The notes beneath the pieces are model-generated. The model did not search any database. It was not told the origin of the DNA and worked only from the letters and a program-made list of their open reading frames with translations. A stretch of DNA of 64,000 bases from Pseudomonas sp. B28(2017) (GTDB taxonomy: Bacteria; Pseudomonadota; Gammaproteobacteria; Pseudomonadales; Pseudomonadaceae). The DNA is taken from positions 434,001 through 498,000 of the forward strand of contig NZ_NEJH01000004.1 in NCBI RefSeq assembly GCF_002113025.1, given 5' to 3'. Numbering within the stretch: position 1 is the first letter of the stretch; each line of letters opens with the position of its first letter. Shown here in pieces: positions 33,180 to 43,676 of the stretch. Position numbers and translations under genes: made by a program.

Positions 33180-34226
33180 CTACCAGCGATAACGCAGTTG
33201 CGGTGTCGGGGCCGGCGCAGGCACCGCACCACCGGCGGCAGGCTGAACCGGCACTGCCGGGGTCGGGGCCTGACCCGCCGGCGCTTCCTGCAGCCTCGCC
33301 AGCGACAGCTGTGCGCGCAGTTGATCAACGCTGCCATTGACCCGGTACACAATCCGATCGCCCTCGACGCTTTGAACGCGCCCGCCAAATGGCTCCAGCA
33401 AGCGTCCAAGGGACGCGTAGTGCTCAAGATTCATGCCTTGCACTTCCAGCAATTGCGCGCTCGAAGCGCCGGGCCTGGCGACAAACCGCGGCGCCAGGCG
33501 CTCATTGACCGCCAGCATCACCGCATCGGCCACGGCGGCCTGATCGGCGCCCTGCACGGTGCCGGCCTCTTTCTGATCGCCCAGCCACAGACGCCACTTG
33601 GCTTGCCACTGCCCCCCCTCTTCCTGGGCGTGTACCGCGAGCAGGGCATCGGCGTTGTAGCGTTCCGAGGCCGCATTCAAAGGCGCGGGATCTGCACCCT
33701 CCAGATTTGGCGCGGTCGCAACGATCTGCTCATTCAAATCCGCCAACGGCAGGTGCAGCGGCAAGCCTCGGTGCTGTGCAGCCCGACGCAGCGGTGCCGC
33801 ACTGGCCTGACCGTCGCCGACCAGACTTGAACCCTCGGCGGAATCATTCAGCCACCAACCGAGGATCGACGGCCGACTGGCCCCCCACACGCCCAGTCCG
33901 GCGCTGCGCAAGGCCTGCTCGGTAGTGCCCGGATCGAAATCGACTTTCAGGACTTCCGGCGGCCCGGCATCAAAGCCGTATTGGCTGATGATCTGTTGCG
34001 GGTCCTTGCGAATCGCTGCCAGCCCCGGACTCTGAGCGGCCTTGGGGTCGCCGGTCAGGCGCAACACCAAGGTGTCCAGCGCTCGTTGAGTCGCCTGGTC
34101 GCGCTCCTCGGGCGACTGGCCATTCACCGGCTCGCGCACCTGGTAAAGGCCTTTGACGGTTTCGGCATGACTGACCAGGCTGACCAATGACAAACAACCT
34201 GCAAACAAGAAATTACAAAAACGCAT
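33180..34226 (-). CDS. DUF2066 domain protein, exported
   Basis: A 348-residue protein from ATG 34226, which has AGGA seven bases upstream. The signal peptide MRFCNFLFAGCLSLVSLVSH ends at HAETV. The body carries the DUF2066 pattern (QRALDTLVLRLTGDPKAAQS, QISQYGF-type segment and ILGWWLNDS), and the C-terminal 40 residues are Pro/Ala-rich. It is periplasmic or lipid-free envelope-associated. Function is unknown. Many Pseudomonas have it upstream of an AI-2E transporter and near purM, as here. Confidence 0.85.
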   Translation of the reverse strand: MRFCNFLFAGCLSLVSLVSHAETVKGLYQVREPVNGQSPEERDQATQRALDTLVLRLTGDPKAAQSPGLAAIRKDPQQIISQYGFDAGPPEVLKVDFDPGTTEQALRSAGLGVWGASRPSILGWWLNDSAEGSSLVGDGQASAAPLRRAAQHRGLPLHLPLADLNEQIVATAPNLEGADPAPLNAASERYNADALLAVHAQEEGGQWQAKWRLWLGDQKEAGTVQGADQAAVADAVMLAVNERLAPRFVARPGASSAQLLEVQGMNLEHYASLGRLLEPFGGRVQSVEGDRIVYRVNGSVDQLRAQLSLARLQEAPAGQAPTPAVPVQPAAGGAVPAPAPTPQLRYRW

Positions 34227-34612
34227 GAGAGATTCCTGACGACAAGAGCGGCTGGAACAGACCGCATGAAGACGATCGAGCAAGGCTGTGACCATCGCCC
34301 GATGCAAAACATTCACACGTCCGGGGTATGTTTTCGCACTGTCATAACGATAGACGGTTAATCTCGATACCTTATACAGCCATGCAGGATGCCACCGACA
34401 CCGCGTATCAACGGTTTTTTTTGAACGGATATGGCCCTGCTGTCGGCCTGAGGATGGCCGCTGCGGCTCAAGCCTGATAAAATCGCGCGCCTTCGCAGAC
34501 CGGCAATCGCCGGGCAATGTCCGAATAGCGTGCAAGGCTCTCGCCTACGCAGTTTCGGCGTTCCCGATGGACTCGGTCGTTACCCAGAAATCCCCCCCTA
34601 AAGGCCTGGATC
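34227..34612. other. Divergent intergenic region before purM
   Basis: No gene is seen here. It holds the promoters of the DUF2066 gene (minus) and purM (plus). A GATAAAAT sequence at about 34476-34483 looks like a -10 element for purM. No PurR-type or guanine riboswitch motif was recognised. Confidence 0.5.
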
Positions 34613-35671
34613 ATGAGCAAGCAACCCTCCCTGAGCTACAAGGACGCCGGTGTAGACATCGACGCCGGTGAAGCATTGGTCGAACGCATCAAGAGCGTCG
34701 CCAAGCGCACTGCGCGCCCGGAAGTCATGGGCGGCCTGGGCGGTTTCGGCGCCCTCTGCGAAATCCCGGCCGGCTACAAGCAGCCTGTGCTGGTTTCCGG
34801 TACTGACGGCGTCGGCACCAAGCTGCGTCTGGCACTGAACCTGAACAAGCACGACAGCATCGGCATCGACCTGGTTGCCATGTGTGTCAACGACCTGGTG
34901 GTGTGTGGCGCCGAGCCGCTGTTCTTCCTCGACTACTACGCTACCGGCAAACTGAACGTCGACACCGCTGCCCAGGTTGTGACCGGCATCGGTGCTGGCT
35001 GCGAACTGTCGGGTTGCTCGCTGGTTGGCGGCGAAACCGCTGAAATGCCGGGCATGTACGAAGGCGAAGACTACGACCTGGCCGGTTTCTGCGTCGGTGT
35101 CGTGGAAAAATCCGAAATCATCGACGGTTCCAAGGTTGCCGCTGGCGATGCCCTGCTCGCCCTGCCGTCTTCCGGCCCGCACTCCAACGGCTACTCGCTG
35201 ATCCGCAAGATCATCGAAGTGTCCGGTGCCGACATCGAAAACACCCAGCTCGACGGCAAGCCGCTGACCGACCTGTTGATGGCCCCGACCCGCATCTATG
35301 TGAAGCCGCTGCTCAAGCTGATCAAGGAAACCGGCGCAGTCAAAGCCATGGCCCACATCACCGGTGGCGGCCTGCTGGACAACATCCCGCGCGTGCTGCC
35401 AAAAGGCGCACAGGCCGTGATTGACGTAGCAAGCTGGAATCGCCCGTCGGTGTTCGACTGGCTGCAAGAGAAAGGTAACGTTGACGAGAACGAAATGCAC
35501 CGCGTGCTGAACTGCGGCGTGGGCATGGTCATCTGCGTGGCTCAAGAGCACGTTGAAGCCGCCCTGAACGTTCTGCGCGAAGCGGGCGAGCAGCCTTGGG
35601 TCATCGGCCAGATCTCCACCGCTGCCGAAGGCGCGGCTTCGGTTGTACTGAACAACCTCAAGGCACACTAA
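34613..35671 (+). CDS. purM: Phosphoribosylformylglycinamidine cyclo-ligase (AIR synthetase)
   Basis: A 352-residue enzyme of purine synthesis that closes the imidazole ring: FGAM plus ATP gives AIR. The early [29 protein letters not shown] and [16 protein letters not shown] are the conserved blocks; [11 protein letters not shown] is the ATP-grasp-independent PurM signature. It is a homodimeric cytoplasmic enzyme of normal length. The stop overlaps the purN start by one base (TAATG), which couples the two steps. Confidence 0.97.
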   Translation: MSKQPSLSYKDAGVDIDAGEALVERIKSVAKRTARPEVMGGLGGFGALCEIPAGYKQPVLVSGTDGVGTKLRLALNLNKHDSIGIDLVAMCVNDLVVCGAEPLFFLDYYATGKLNVDTAAQVVTGIGAGCELSGCSLVGGETAEMPGMYEGEDYDLAGFCVGVVEKSEIIDGSKVAAGDALLALPSSGPHSNGYSLIRKIIEVSGADIENTQLDGKPLTDLLMAPTRIYVKPLLKLIKETGAVKAMAHITGGGLLDNIPRVLPKGAQAVIDVASWNRPSVFDWLQEKGNVDENEMHRVLNCGVGMVICVAQEHVEAALNVLREAGEQPWVIGQISTAAEGAASVVLNNLKAH

Positions 35672-36333
35672 TGCAAGAGCGGATGCCTGCGACCTGTAAT
35701 GTCGTGGTGCTGTTGTCCGGCACCGGCAGTAACTTGCAGGCCCTGATCGACAGCACGCGGACCGGCGACAGCCCGGTCCGCATCGCTGCGGTGATTTCCA
35801 ACCGCGCCGACGCCTATGGCCTGCAACGCGCCAAGGACGCGGGTATCGACACCCGCACCCTGGATCACAAGGCTTTCGAAGGTCGCGAGGCCTTCGACGC
35901 CGCGCTGATCGAACTGATCGACGCCTTCAATCCCGAACTCGTGGTACTGGCCGGATTCATGCGCATTCTCAGCGCGGGTTTCGTACGCCACTATCAGGGT
36001 CGCCTGCTCAATATCCATCCCTCGCTGCTACCCAAATACAAAGGGTTACACACTCATCAGCGCGCGCTGGAGGCTGGCGACGCCGAGCATGGCTGCTCCG
36101 TGCACTTCGTCACCGAGGAACTCGATGGCGGACCACTGGTCGTACAGGCTGTAATACCGGTAGAGTTACAGGATTCGCCACAGAGTCTGGCGCAGCGGGT
36201 CCATGTTCAGGAGCACCTGATCTACCCGATGGCCGTACGCTGGTTTGCCGAAGGCCGTCTAGCCCTCGGCGAGCAAGGTGCTTTACTGGATGGACAGTTA
36301 CTCGCGGCCAGCGGCCACTTGATTCGAAACTAG
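35671..36333 (+). CDS. purN: Phosphoribosylglycinamide formyltransferase
   Basis: A 220-residue enzyme that transfers the formyl group of 10-formyltetrahydrofolate to GAR in purine synthesis. Start ATG 35671 overlaps the purM stop; the in-frame extension upstream is within purM and rejected. The substrate loop is LLSGTGSNLQALID, the catalytic Asn-His pair is in LLNIHPSLLPKYKG, and the catalytic Asp in VTEELDGGP. The N-terminus MQERMPATC is a few residues longer than average. Confidence 0.97.
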   Translation: MQERMPATCNVVVLLSGTGSNLQALIDSTRTGDSPVRIAAVISNRADAYGLQRAKDAGIDTRTLDHKAFEGREAFDAALIELIDAFNPELVVLAGFMRILSAGFVRHYQGRLLNIHPSLLPKYKGLHTHQRALEAGDAEHGCSVHFVTEELDGGPLVVQAVIPVELQDSPQSLAQRVHVQEHLIYPMAVRWFAEGRLALGEQGALLDGQLLAASGHLIRN

Positions 36334-36341
36334 GAGATTTT

Positions 36342-37055
36342 ATGCGTCGCGCCCTGCTCTTCGCTTGCGCTCTGCTCGCCTTGCCCTTCGCCCAGGCGGC
36401 AGACCTTCAACCCTTCTCCGCCAGCTACACCGCCGACTGGAAACAGCTGCCCATGAGCGGCACTGCCGAACGCAGCCTGGAAAAAACCAGCGACGGCAAA
36501 TGGAAACTGAGTTTCAAGGCGTCGATGATGATCGCCAGCCTGACCGAAGAAAGCACCCTGACCCCGGACAAGGACACGCTTCTTCCAGAGTCGTACCACT
36601 TTGAACGTGGCGGTTTGGGCAAAGCCAAGAAATCGGACCTGGATTTCGACTGGAACACCAAAGTGATCACCGGCACCGATCGCGGCGACGCGGTCAAGGT
36701 TGCGCTGAACCGCGGCATGCTCGACAAATCCACCTACCAGTTGGCCTTGCAGCAAGACGTTGCCGCGGGCAAGAAAAGCATGAGCTATCAGGTGGTCGAC
36801 GGCAATGAAGTCGATACCTATGACTTCCGCGTGCTGGGCGCTGAAAAGGTCGACACCAAGGCCGGCAAGATCGATGCGATCAAGGTTGAACGTGTACGTG
36901 ACCCTACACAAAACAAACGCATCACTGTGATGTGGTTCGCCAAGGACTGGGATTACCTGCTGGTCCGCCTGCAACAGGTCGAAACCGACGGCAAGGAGTA
37001 CAACATCATGCTCCTGGACGGCACGGTCAACGGCAAGACTGTCAAAGGCAGCTGA
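36342..37055 (+). CDS. DUF3108 domain protein, exported
   Basis: A 237-residue periplasmic protein with signal peptide MRRALLFACALLALPFAQAA. The mature chain is beta-rich and follows the DUF3108 pattern (YTADWKQLPMSGTAERSLEK, SYQVVDGNEVDTYDFRVLG, VWFAKDWDYLLVRLQQ-like end). It is eight bases after purN and is probably transcribed with purMN up to the terminator beyond it. The function of DUF3108 proteins is unknown; the fold resembles lipocalin-like or LolA-like sheets only in general terms. Confidence 0.88.
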   Translation: MRRALLFACALLALPFAQAADLQPFSASYTADWKQLPMSGTAERSLEKTSDGKWKLSFKASMMIASLTEESTLTPDKDTLLPESYHFERGGLGKAKKSDLDFDWNTKVITGTDRGDAVKVALNRGMLDKSTYQLALQQDVAAGKKSMSYQVVDGNEVDTYDFRVLGAEKVDTKAGKIDAIKVERVRDPTQNKRITVMWFAKDWDYLLVRLQQVETDGKEYNIMLLDGTVNGKTVKGS

Positions 37056-37069
37056 TCCGAACCGAAACG

Positions 37070-37098
37070 AAAAGCCCCGCATCGCGGGGCTTTTTTTC
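37070..37098. terminator. Rho-independent terminator (bidirectional position)
   Basis: AAAAGCCCCGC and GCGGGGCTTTT form an eleven-base-pair stem around a three-base loop, followed by T on the plus strand. It lies between the convergent DUF3108 and MCP genes and may serve both. Confidence 0.92.
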
Positions 37099-37107
37099 GC
37101 CAGTCAT

Positions 37108-38733
37108 TCAGACCGAAAACCGCGCCACCAGCGTATTCAGGTCTACCGCCAACCGCGACAACTCCTGACTCGCCGCGCTAGTCTGATTCGCTCCGGCCGA
37201 GCTCTGTTGCGCCAGGTCACGGATATTCATCAAGTTGCGATCCACCTCCCGCGCTACCGCCGCCTGCTCCTCCGAGGCACTGGCAATCACGATATTGCGC
37301 TCATTGATCACGGTGAATGCCGAGGCGATATCTTCCAGGGCAACGCCCGCCGCTTTCGCTGCCTCCAGCGTCGAGCGCGCCCGGGTGTTGCTCTGCTGCA
37401 TGGCACTGACAGCCAGATCAGTTCCCTGCTGGATACCCGTAATCATCTGCTCGATTTCCCGGGTCGATTGCTGGGTGCGATGCGCCAGAGCCCGCACTTC
37501 ATCGGCCACTACCGCAAACCCGCGCCCGGCCTCCCCGGCCCGTGCGGCTTCGATTGCCGCGTTCAGGGCCAGCAGATTGGTCTGCTCGGCAATCGCGCGA
37601 ATCACGTCCAGTACCGTAGTGATGCCATACACTTTCTGCGCCAGGTCTTCGACCTGAGTGACGTTGGTGGTGACATCTTCAGCCAGCGACTCGATCGACA
37701 GCACAGTCTGGTGCACTTGTTCGCGACCATGCTGAGCAATGCGGTCGGACTCGCGCGAGGCCTGCGACGTTGCGGCGGCATTGCTCGCCACTTCTTCCAC
37801 GGCGGCGGTCATCTGGTTGACCGCCGTGGCCGCCTGCTCGATCTCCAGGCTCTGCTGGTGCAGGCCACGGGTGGCGTCTTCCGTGACGCTACTGAGCTCC
37901 TCCGAAGCCGAGGCCAATTGGCTGGATGAATCGGATATACGCTGGATGGTTTCACGCAAACTCTGTTGCATGCTCTTGAGCGCATGCAGCAGCCGCGCAG
38001 GTTCATCCTTGCCGGTAATGCTGATTGCTGCGGTGAGGTCGCCGCCGGCGACCACCTCGGCCACTTTCAACGACTGTGACAGCGGCAACACGATACTGCG
38101 TGTCAACAGCAGTGCCAGGCCAATGGTGATCAACGCGGTCACACCGATCATCACCCCGACCCAGATCCGCGACTGGTTGAACACAAGGCGTCCCGCTTCA
38201 GTCGCCAGATTGGCGTTGTGCTTGTTGAGTTCGACCAACTCCCTGAGGGTGAGCGTGATCTCATCGGCCAGCGGATTCATCTCGCCATTGAGAATGGCCG
38301 CCGCCTCTTCCACCCGTCCCTGGGTAGCTTCAGCCATCACCTGACTCTGGAACTGCAGATATTTGCTCTCGGCAGCCTTGAAGCGATCGAACAACACGCG
38401 ATCTTCAGGCAGCACGATCAACTTGTCATAACGTTGCTTGGCATCGCCGAGAACATTTTTGAGTTCGTTGATTTTGTTGACGTTCTGCGCCTGTGCCTGT
38501 GGATCGCGATTGATCAGCAAACGCATGGTCAGCGCCCGCAGTCGCAACATGTCCTGATTCATATCACCGACCGCCATCACACTGGGCAGCCAGTTGTCAT
38601 CGACCTGATCGGACTGCGCCCGCATATTCGACATTTGCAGCAGAGCGAACGCCCCCAATCCAAAAACCATCAACGCCAACAGGCCAAAACCGAGACTCGC
38701 GCGTGGCGCAATATTGAGACTTCTGATACTCAT
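37108..38733 (-). CDS. Methyl-accepting chemotaxis protein with four-helix-bundle sensor
   Basis: A 541-residue chemoreceptor from ATG 38733, with GGAAGGA nine bases upstream; a TTG at 38751 is a weaker option. Helix TM1 is at residues about 12-33 and TM2 at about 190-212, enclosing a periplasmic helical domain of the 4HB_MCP type ([20 protein letters not shown]). A HAMP domain follows, then the cytoplasmic hairpin with the signalling tip [20 protein letters not shown]. No C-terminal CheR-binding pentapeptide (xWxxF) is present; the chain ends [11 protein letters not shown]. The ligand is unknown. Confidence 0.93.
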   Translation of the reverse strand: MSIRSLNIAPRASLGFGLLALMVFGLGAFALLQMSNMRAQSDQVDDNWLPSVMAVGDMNQDMLRLRALTMRLLINRDPQAQAQNVNKINELKNVLGDAKQRYDKLIVLPEDRVLFDRFKAAESKYLQFQSQVMAEATQGRVEEAAAILNGEMNPLADEITLTLRELVELNKHNANLATEAGRLVFNQSRIWVGVMIGVTALITIGLALLLTRSIVLPLSQSLKVAEVVAGGDLTAAISITGKDEPARLLHALKSMQQSLRETIQRISDSSSQLASASEELSSVTEDATRGLHQQSLEIEQAATAVNQMTAAVEEVASNAAATSQASRESDRIAQHGREQVHQTVLSIESLAEDVTTNVTQVEDLAQKVYGITTVLDVIRAIAEQTNLLALNAAIEAARAGEAGRGFAVVADEVRALAHRTQQSTREIEQMITGIQQGTDLAVSAMQQSNTRARSTLEAAKAAGVALEDIASAFTVINERNIVIASASEEQAAVAREVDRNLMNIRDLAQQSSAGANQTSAASQELSRLAVDLNTLVARFSV

Positions 38734-38969
38734 TCCCCTGGTTCCTTCCAAAAGCGCTGCATCAGGCAGCTGGTTCTTTAGACGGTATCGGACTGTTGAA
38801 AAATTGCATAAGACGAAAAAGTGATATCAAAACACCATTACCATTACGGTAACGATTCAGCGAAAAGACTCACCCGTACAAGAAAACCGGAACGCACATC
38901 CGGCACCATGCTCTATACCTTCAAGGTCTTTTTGATCGAATAAATGTCCTGTTGCTTGCGAGGTTTCCC

Positions 38970-39386
38970 ATGACCATTACTGTCAACACCGTCTCCGCCG
39001 AAGGTTTCCGTCACAGCGTGCAAATCGATGACCATGAACTCTTTGCCGATGTGCCGACCACCGCAGGCGGCGAAGGCTCGGCCCCCGAGCCGCACGATTA
39101 CTTCGACGCTGCACTCGGCGCGTGCAAGGCCCTGACTTTGAAGCTGTATGCAAAGAAAAAAGACATCCCGTTGACCGGTGTCGGCGTCGAGGTCAAGCGC
39201 GACAACAGCCTGGAACAGAAAGGCCAATACGCGCTGCACGTCAAACTGACCCTCAAGGGTGTGCTCACCGACGCCCAGCGCGAAGAACTGCACCGCGTGG
39301 CCGATCGCTGCCCGATCCACAAGCTGATGACCACGTCTGAAGTCAGCATCGAAACGCACTTGTCCGAAGGAGCGTTCAGCCAATAG
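38970..39386 (+). CDS. OsmC-family protein
   Basis: A 138-residue protein from ATG 38970, with GAGG six bases upstream. It belongs to the OsmC/Ohr/YhfA group. The two conserved Cys appear as GACKALTLKLYAKK and ADRCPIHKL, the pair that reduces organic peroxides in characterised members. The N-terminal FRHSVQIDDHELFADVPTTA and EPHDYFDAALGAC follow the family pattern. The subgroup is closer to YhfA-like proteins than to Ohr, judged by the linker between the Cys. The role in peroxide defence is probable but not certain. Confidence 0.9.
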   Translation: MTITVNTVSAEGFRHSVQIDDHELFADVPTTAGGEGSAPEPHDYFDAALGACKALTLKLYAKKKDIPLTGVGVEVKRDNSLEQKGQYALHVKLTLKGVLTDAQREELHRVADRCPIHKLMTTSEVSIETHLSEGAFSQ

Positions 39387-39448
39387 CGGCAAGGGCCGCG
39401 CAAGCGGGTTATGCTCGACCGCATCACCCGCTCAGCCTGGAACGCACC

Positions 39449-40309
39449 ATGAACACTCCGCTCGTGATTCGCCCCCGCCCCGAAGATGTCGAAGGCCAGC
39501 CGATTCTCCGCCCGTTGCCATCTGCCAGGTGCCGCAGCGTCGGACCATTCGTGTTTTTTGATCACATGCTGGAAACCCGTTATCCACCGGGCAAAGGCAT
39601 GAACATCCGCCAGCACCCGCACATTGGCCTGTCCACCCTCACCTACTTGTTCCAGGGGCAAATCCAGCACAAGGACAGCCTCGGTTCGGATCAGGTTGTC
39701 GATACCGGCGATGTCAGCTGGATGACGGCCGGCAGCGCTATCGCCCACGTGGAACGCACGCCCGAGCCCCTGAAAGAAAGCGGCTTCACGATGCACGGCT
39801 TGCAGATCTGGCTGGCTTCGCCCAAGGACAAAGAACAGGGCCCGGGGCATTACAGCCACCATCCGGCGTCCACATTGCCGGTCAGCGAAAACCTGGGGGT
39901 GAAGATTCGCATGATTGCCGGGTCAGGCTTTTGCCTGGAATCACCGGTACCGGTGCTTTCTCCTACCTTGTACGCGGAATTGCACCTGCAAACGGCGACA
40001 ACGCTGCTGATCCCCACCGAGCATGAAGAACGTGCGCTGTATGTGTTGAGCGGCGAGGTGCAACTGGAGGGCGAACTTCTGGAGCCCTACACGCTAGTGG
40101 TGCTGCCGGCCGGGGAAGAGATGACGCTGTTCGCCGAGAACGACTGTCATGCCGTGCTGTTTGGTGGAGCGCCACTGGATGGGCCACGGCGGATCAACTG
40201 GAATTTTGTCGCGAGCGATCCGGCGGCTATCGATGAAGCGCGTCGGCGCTGGGCGGCTGGGGATTGGCCGACGGTGCCGGGAGAAGTTGAGCGGATCGAA
40301 TTGCCTTAA
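39449..40309 (+). CDS. Pirin-family bicupin protein
   Basis: A 286-residue bicupin. The N-terminal cupin holds the four expected metal ligands: two His in IRQHPHIGLSTLTYLFQG and His-Glu in GSAIAHVERTPEP. The RSVGPFVFFDHML motif near residue 28 is also conserved. Bacterial pirins such as YhhW have quercetinase activity in vitro, and others modulate metabolic enzymes by binding them. It lies 62 bases after the osmC-like gene, perhaps in the same transcript. Confidence 0.93.
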   Translation: MNTPLVIRPRPEDVEGQPILRPLPSARCRSVGPFVFFDHMLETRYPPGKGMNIRQHPHIGLSTLTYLFQGQIQHKDSLGSDQVVDTGDVSWMTAGSAIAHVERTPEPLKESGFTMHGLQIWLASPKDKEQGPGHYSHHPASTLPVSENLGVKIRMIAGSGFCLESPVPVLSPTLYAELHLQTATTLLIPTEHEERALYVLSGEVQLEGELLEPYTLVVLPAGEEMTLFAENDCHAVLFGGAPLDGPRRINWNFVASDPAAIDEARRRWAAGDWPTVPGEVERIELP

Positions 40310-40333
40310 AATCTTTTCCGTCAGTTACATCGT

Positions 40334-40400
40334 CTTCGCGAGCAGGCTCGCTCCCACAGGGATATGCATTCCGCTGTGGGAGCGAGCCTGCTCGCGAAGA
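40334..40400. repeat. REPIN (closest-spaced pair in the window)
   Basis: TCTTCGCGAGCAGGCTCGCT with CCCACAGG, then GCTGTGGGAGCGAGCCTGCT with CGCGAAGA, only about 15 bases apart. It lies between the convergent pirin and dienelactone-hydrolase genes. Confidence 0.93.
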
Positions 40401-40441
40401 GGCCTTGTCAGGCACCGATTCACCCAGTGCCTAAAGTTGAA

Positions 40442-41170
40442 TCAACCCTTGAACACTTCATCCAACAAGTTATGCATCGACGTGAATGCCCGCGCGGCAA
40501 TCTTCGCGTCATACATCATCATGCCCGGCACCTTGGCGTGCGGGTCGGTGAACGAGTGGAATGCACCGCCGTAGCTCAGCAATTGCCAGTCCACACCGGC
40601 CGCGTTCATTTCATCTTCGAACGCTGGCAACTGCTCCTTCGGCACCAGTGGATCGGAGGCACCGTGCAGTACCAGGACCTTGCCCTTGATGTTTTTCGCA
40701 TCGGCCGGGTTCGGTGTGTCCAGCGTGCCGTGGAACGATACGGCGGCCTTCACCGGCGCGCCGGTACGGGCAAGTTCCAGGGCACAGCAACCACCGAAGC
40801 AGAAACCGTAGGTCGCCAGTTTCGACGTATCGACCGCCGCTTCGCCCTGCTTTTGCAATTGTTCGAACGCTGCCTGCATACGCTTGCGCAGCAATGCCCG
40901 GTCATTCTTCAGCGGCATCATCGCCGCGCCTGCCTCATCGTTGTTCGTCGGACGAACCGCCTGGCCATAGAGGTCCGCAATCAGCACCACGTAGCCCTTG
41001 GCCGCCACCGATTTGGCGATCTCTTCGGCACCGGCGCCGACGCCCATCCAGTTCGGCGCCATCAACAAACCCGGGCGCGGGCCTTTATGGTCGGCGTCGA
41101 AAGCCAGGCGGCTTTCGTAAGCCTGGCCGTCAATCTGATAAGCAACGGAACGTACAGTGATTTGGCTCAT
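40442..41170 (-). CDS. Dienelactone hydrolase family protein
   Basis: A 242-residue alpha/beta hydrolase. The nucleophile is Cys in YGFCFGGCCALELA, as in dienelactone hydrolase, with the catalytic Asp in LHGASDPLVPKEQL and the His in GGAFHSFTDP. The physiological substrate is unknown; enzymes like this are widespread in organisms without a chloroaromatic pathway. It lies downstream of htpG on the same strand but is separated from it by a strong terminator, so it is transcribed independently. Confidence 0.92.
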   Translation of the reverse strand: MSQITVRSVAYQIDGQAYESRLAFDADHKGPRPGLLMAPNWMGVGAGAEEIAKSVAAKGYVVLIADLYGQAVRPTNNDEAGAAMMPLKNDRALLRKRMQAAFEQLQKQGEAAVDTSKLATYGFCFGGCCALELARTGAPVKAAVSFHGTLDTPNPADAKNIKGKVLVLHGASDPLVPKEQLPAFEDEMNAAGVDWQLLSYGGAFHSFTDPHAKVPGMMMYDAKIAARAFTSMHNLLDEVFKG

Positions 41171-41202
41171 TTCTGACTCCTAATGTTTAAACACCGGAAT
41201 GA

Positions 41203-41226
41203 AAAAACCCGCCGAAGCGGGTTTTT
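41203..41226 (-). terminator. Rho-independent terminator of htpG
   Basis: AAAAACCCGC and GCGGGTTTTT form a perfect ten-base-pair stem with a CGAA tetraloop eleven bases past the htpG stop codon. Confidence 0.93.
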
Positions 41227-41237
41227 CTACAACACAG

Positions 41238-43142
41238 TTAAGCCGATAGCTCGACCAACAGCTTGTTCAGACGGCGCACATAAGCCGCCGGATCTTTCAA
41301 GCTGTCACCGGCCGCCAAGGCCGCCTGATCGAAGAGGATGTGCGACAGGTCGCCGAAGCGCTCGTCGCTCTGCTCGTTGTCGAGCTTCTCGATCAGCGGG
41401 TGAGCCGGGTTGAATTCGAAGATCGGCTTCGAATCCGGCACCTTCTGGCCGCTGGCTTCGAGGATCTGACGCATCTGCAGACCCAGGTCCTGCTCGCCGA
41501 TGGCGAGGATCGCCGGGGAGTCGGTCAGGCGGTGGGAAACCCGCACTTCGGCAACGGATTCGCCCAGCGCGGTCTTCAAGCGCTCGACCAGACCTTCCTT
41601 CGCCTTGGCGACTTCTTCCGCGGCCTTCTTGTCCTCTTCCGAGTCCAGGTTGCCCAGGTCCAGATCACCGCGCGCCACGTCGACGAAGCTCTTGCCGTCG
41701 AAGTCGCTGAGGTAACTCATCAGCCACTCGTCGATGCGGTCGGTCAACAGCAGCACTTCGATGCCTTTCTTGCGGAAGACTTCCAGGTGCGGGCTGTTCT
41801 TGACCTGCGCGTAGGTTTCGCCGGTCAGGTAGTAGATCTTGTCCTGACCTTCCTTGGCGCGCGCCAGGTACTCGGCCAGGCCGACAACCTGTTCGCCATC
41901 GTCGCCACTGGTCGATGCGAAACGCAGCAGACCGGCGATTTTTTCCTTGTTGGCGAAATCTTCTGCCGGGCCTTCTTTCATGACCTGACCGAAGTTTTTC
42001 CAGAAGCCCTTGTATTGCTCCGGCTCGTTCTTCGCCAGTTTTTCCAGCATGTCCAGAACGCGCTTGGTCAACGCCGACTTCATGGAGTCGATGATCGGGT
42101 CTTTCTGCAGGATTTCCCGCGACACGTTCAGCGACAGGTCGTTGGAGTCGACCACGCCCTTGATGAAGCGCAGGTACAGCGGCAGGAAGGACTCGGCCTG
42201 ATCCATGACGAACACGCGCTGCACATACAGTTTCAGGCCCTTGGGTGCTTCACGCTGGTACAGGTCAAACGGCGCTCGGCTCGGCACGTACAGCAGCGAG
42301 CTGTACTCCAGCTTGCCTTCTACCTTGTTGTGGCTCCAGCTCAGCGGGTTTTCGAAATCGTGGGCGATGTGCTTGTAAAACTCTTGGTACTCCTCGTCCT
42401 TGATCTCGGTACGCGGACGGGTCCACAGGGCGCTGGCGCGGTTGACGGTTTCCCATTCAACGGCTGGCTTCTCCTCGCCTTCAGCAGCTGCCACTTCTTT
42501 CGGCAACTCGATCGGCAAGGCAATGTGATCGGAGTACTTCTTGATGATGTTACGCAGGCGCCAGCCATCGGCGAACTCGTCTTCACCGGATTTCAGGTGC
42601 AGGACGATGCGGGTACCGCGCTCGGCCTTGTCGATGGTCGCGACTTCGAAATTGCCTTCGCCCCTGGACGACCAGTGCACGCCTTCGCTGGCGGCACTGC
42701 CGGCACGACGGCTGAACACATCGACTTTGTCGGCGACGATGAATGCGGAGTAGAAACCGACACCGAACTGGCCGATCAGGTGCGAATCTTTCTTCTGGTC
42801 GCCGGTCAGGTGCTTCATGAAATCGGCGGTGCCGGACTTGGCGATGGTGCCCAGGTGGGTGATCGCATCTTCGCGGCTCATGCCGATACCGTTGTCTTCG
42901 AGGGTGACGGTTTTAGCGTCCTTGTCGAAGCTCACGCGGATTTTCAGTTCGGCACCACCTTCCAGCAGCTCTGGCTTGGCCAGGGCTTCGAAACGTAATT
43001 TGTCAACAGCGTCAGAGGCGTTCGAGATCAATTCGCGAAGGAAAATTTCCTTGTTGGAATACAGCGAATGGATCATGAGATGCAGCAGCTGCTTCACCTC
43101 GGTCTGGAAGCCCAGGGTTTCCTTTTGAGTTTCCACACTCAT
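41238..43142 (-). CDS. htpG: Chaperone HtpG (Hsp90)
   Basis: A 634-residue ATP-dependent chaperone of the cytosol. The N-terminal GHKL ATPase domain shows [45 protein letters not shown] and [16 protein letters not shown]. The middle domain starts about residue 235 ([20 protein letters not shown]) with the Arg loop in [21 protein letters not shown] 43142 ([12 protein letters not shown]) is the family's usual start; GGAG lies ten bases upstream. A start at 43148 is an alternative. It is probably heat-inducible, but no promoter is clear. Confidence 0.97.
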   Translation of the reverse strand: MSVETQKETLGFQTEVKQLLHLMIHSLYSNKEIFLRELISNASDAVDKLRFEALAKPELLEGGAELKIRVSFDKDAKTVTLEDNGIGMSREDAITHLGTIAKSGTADFMKHLTGDQKKDSHLIGQFGVGFYSAFIVADKVDVFSRRAGSAASEGVHWSSRGEGNFEVATIDKAERGTRIVLHLKSGEDEFADGWRLRNIIKKYSDHIALPIELPKEVAAAEGEEKPAVEWETVNRASALWTRPRTEIKDEEYQEFYKHIAHDFENPLSWSHNKVEGKLEYSSLLYVPSRAPFDLYQREAPKGLKLYVQRVFVMDQAESFLPLYLRFIKGVVDSNDLSLNVSREILQKDPIIDSMKSALTKRVLDMLEKLAKNEPEQYKGFWKNFGQVMKEGPAEDFANKEKIAGLLRFASTSGDDGEQVVGLAEYLARAKEGQDKIYYLTGETYAQVKNSPHLEVFRKKGIEVLLLTDRIDEWLMSYLSDFDGKSFVDVARGDLDLGNLDSEEDKKAAEEVAKAKEGLVERLKTALGESVAEVRVSHRLTDSPAILAIGEQDLGLQMRQILEASGQKVPDSKPIFEFNPAHPLIEKLDNEQSDERFGDLSHILFDQAALAAGDSLKDPAAYVRRLNKLLVELSA

Positions 43143-43223
43143 GGTCATCAAACTCCAATCAGATGGCATAAGCCGCGACCTTGAGGGGCAGCGGCGGGTT
43201 GTCCTCAGAGTTTGGGGCTGAGT

Positions 43224-43676
43224 TCAGGATTTCAAGGGCTCCTCGAGTTTGAAATGTGCACGGGCCGTGGCAATGGGTTCGGCCTCGGTGCTTTGCCAGG
43301 CGGTAATCGCCACGTTGGCAACCCGGCGACCCTGGCGGCAAACCTGGCATCGGGCCCAGGTATCGCGAAACTGCCCGGCACGCAGGTAATCCAGGGAGAA
43401 GTCGATGATCTTCGGCACCCCGGGCGTTCCGGTAAACACCAGCAGGTGCAGCGCAGCGGCCAATTCCATGAAACCGGCGATCACACCGCCGTGAATCGCC
43501 GGCAACAAAGGGTTACCAATGTTGTCCTTGTTCGCGGGCAGCTTGAACAGCAACTCATCTCCCACTCTTGAACATTCGACACCGATCAGTCGGGCATAAG
43601 GAATCAGATCCAGCAGCGAGGCGTAATCGCCCTGCTCGTGGGCCTTTTGCAATTGGTCCTTCAGAGACTCGCTCAT
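43224..43676 (-). CDS. PaaI-type hotdog thioesterase, second of a pair
   Basis: A 150-residue hotdog-fold acyl-CoA thioesterase. The HGG motif with the catalytic acidic residue is AIHGGVIAGFMELAAA, followed by the strand IDFSLDYLRAG. Its ATG overlaps the stop of the upstream paralogue as ATGA, so both are made from one message and could form a heteromer. Substrate unknown; family members hydrolyse phenylacetyl-CoA-type or medium-chain acyl-CoA thioesters. Confidence 0.88.
   Translation of the reverse strand: MSESLKDQLQKAHEQGDYASLLDLIPYARLIGVECSRVGDELLFKLPANKDNIGNPLLPAIHGGVIAGFMELAAALHLLVFTGTPGVPKIIDFSLDYLRAGQFRDTWARCQVCRQGRRVANVAITAWQSTEAEPIATARAHFKLEEPLKS

Noticed and set aside
41340..42998. 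A 552-codon open frame on the plus strand
   Set aside because: Antisense of htpG, which is certain.
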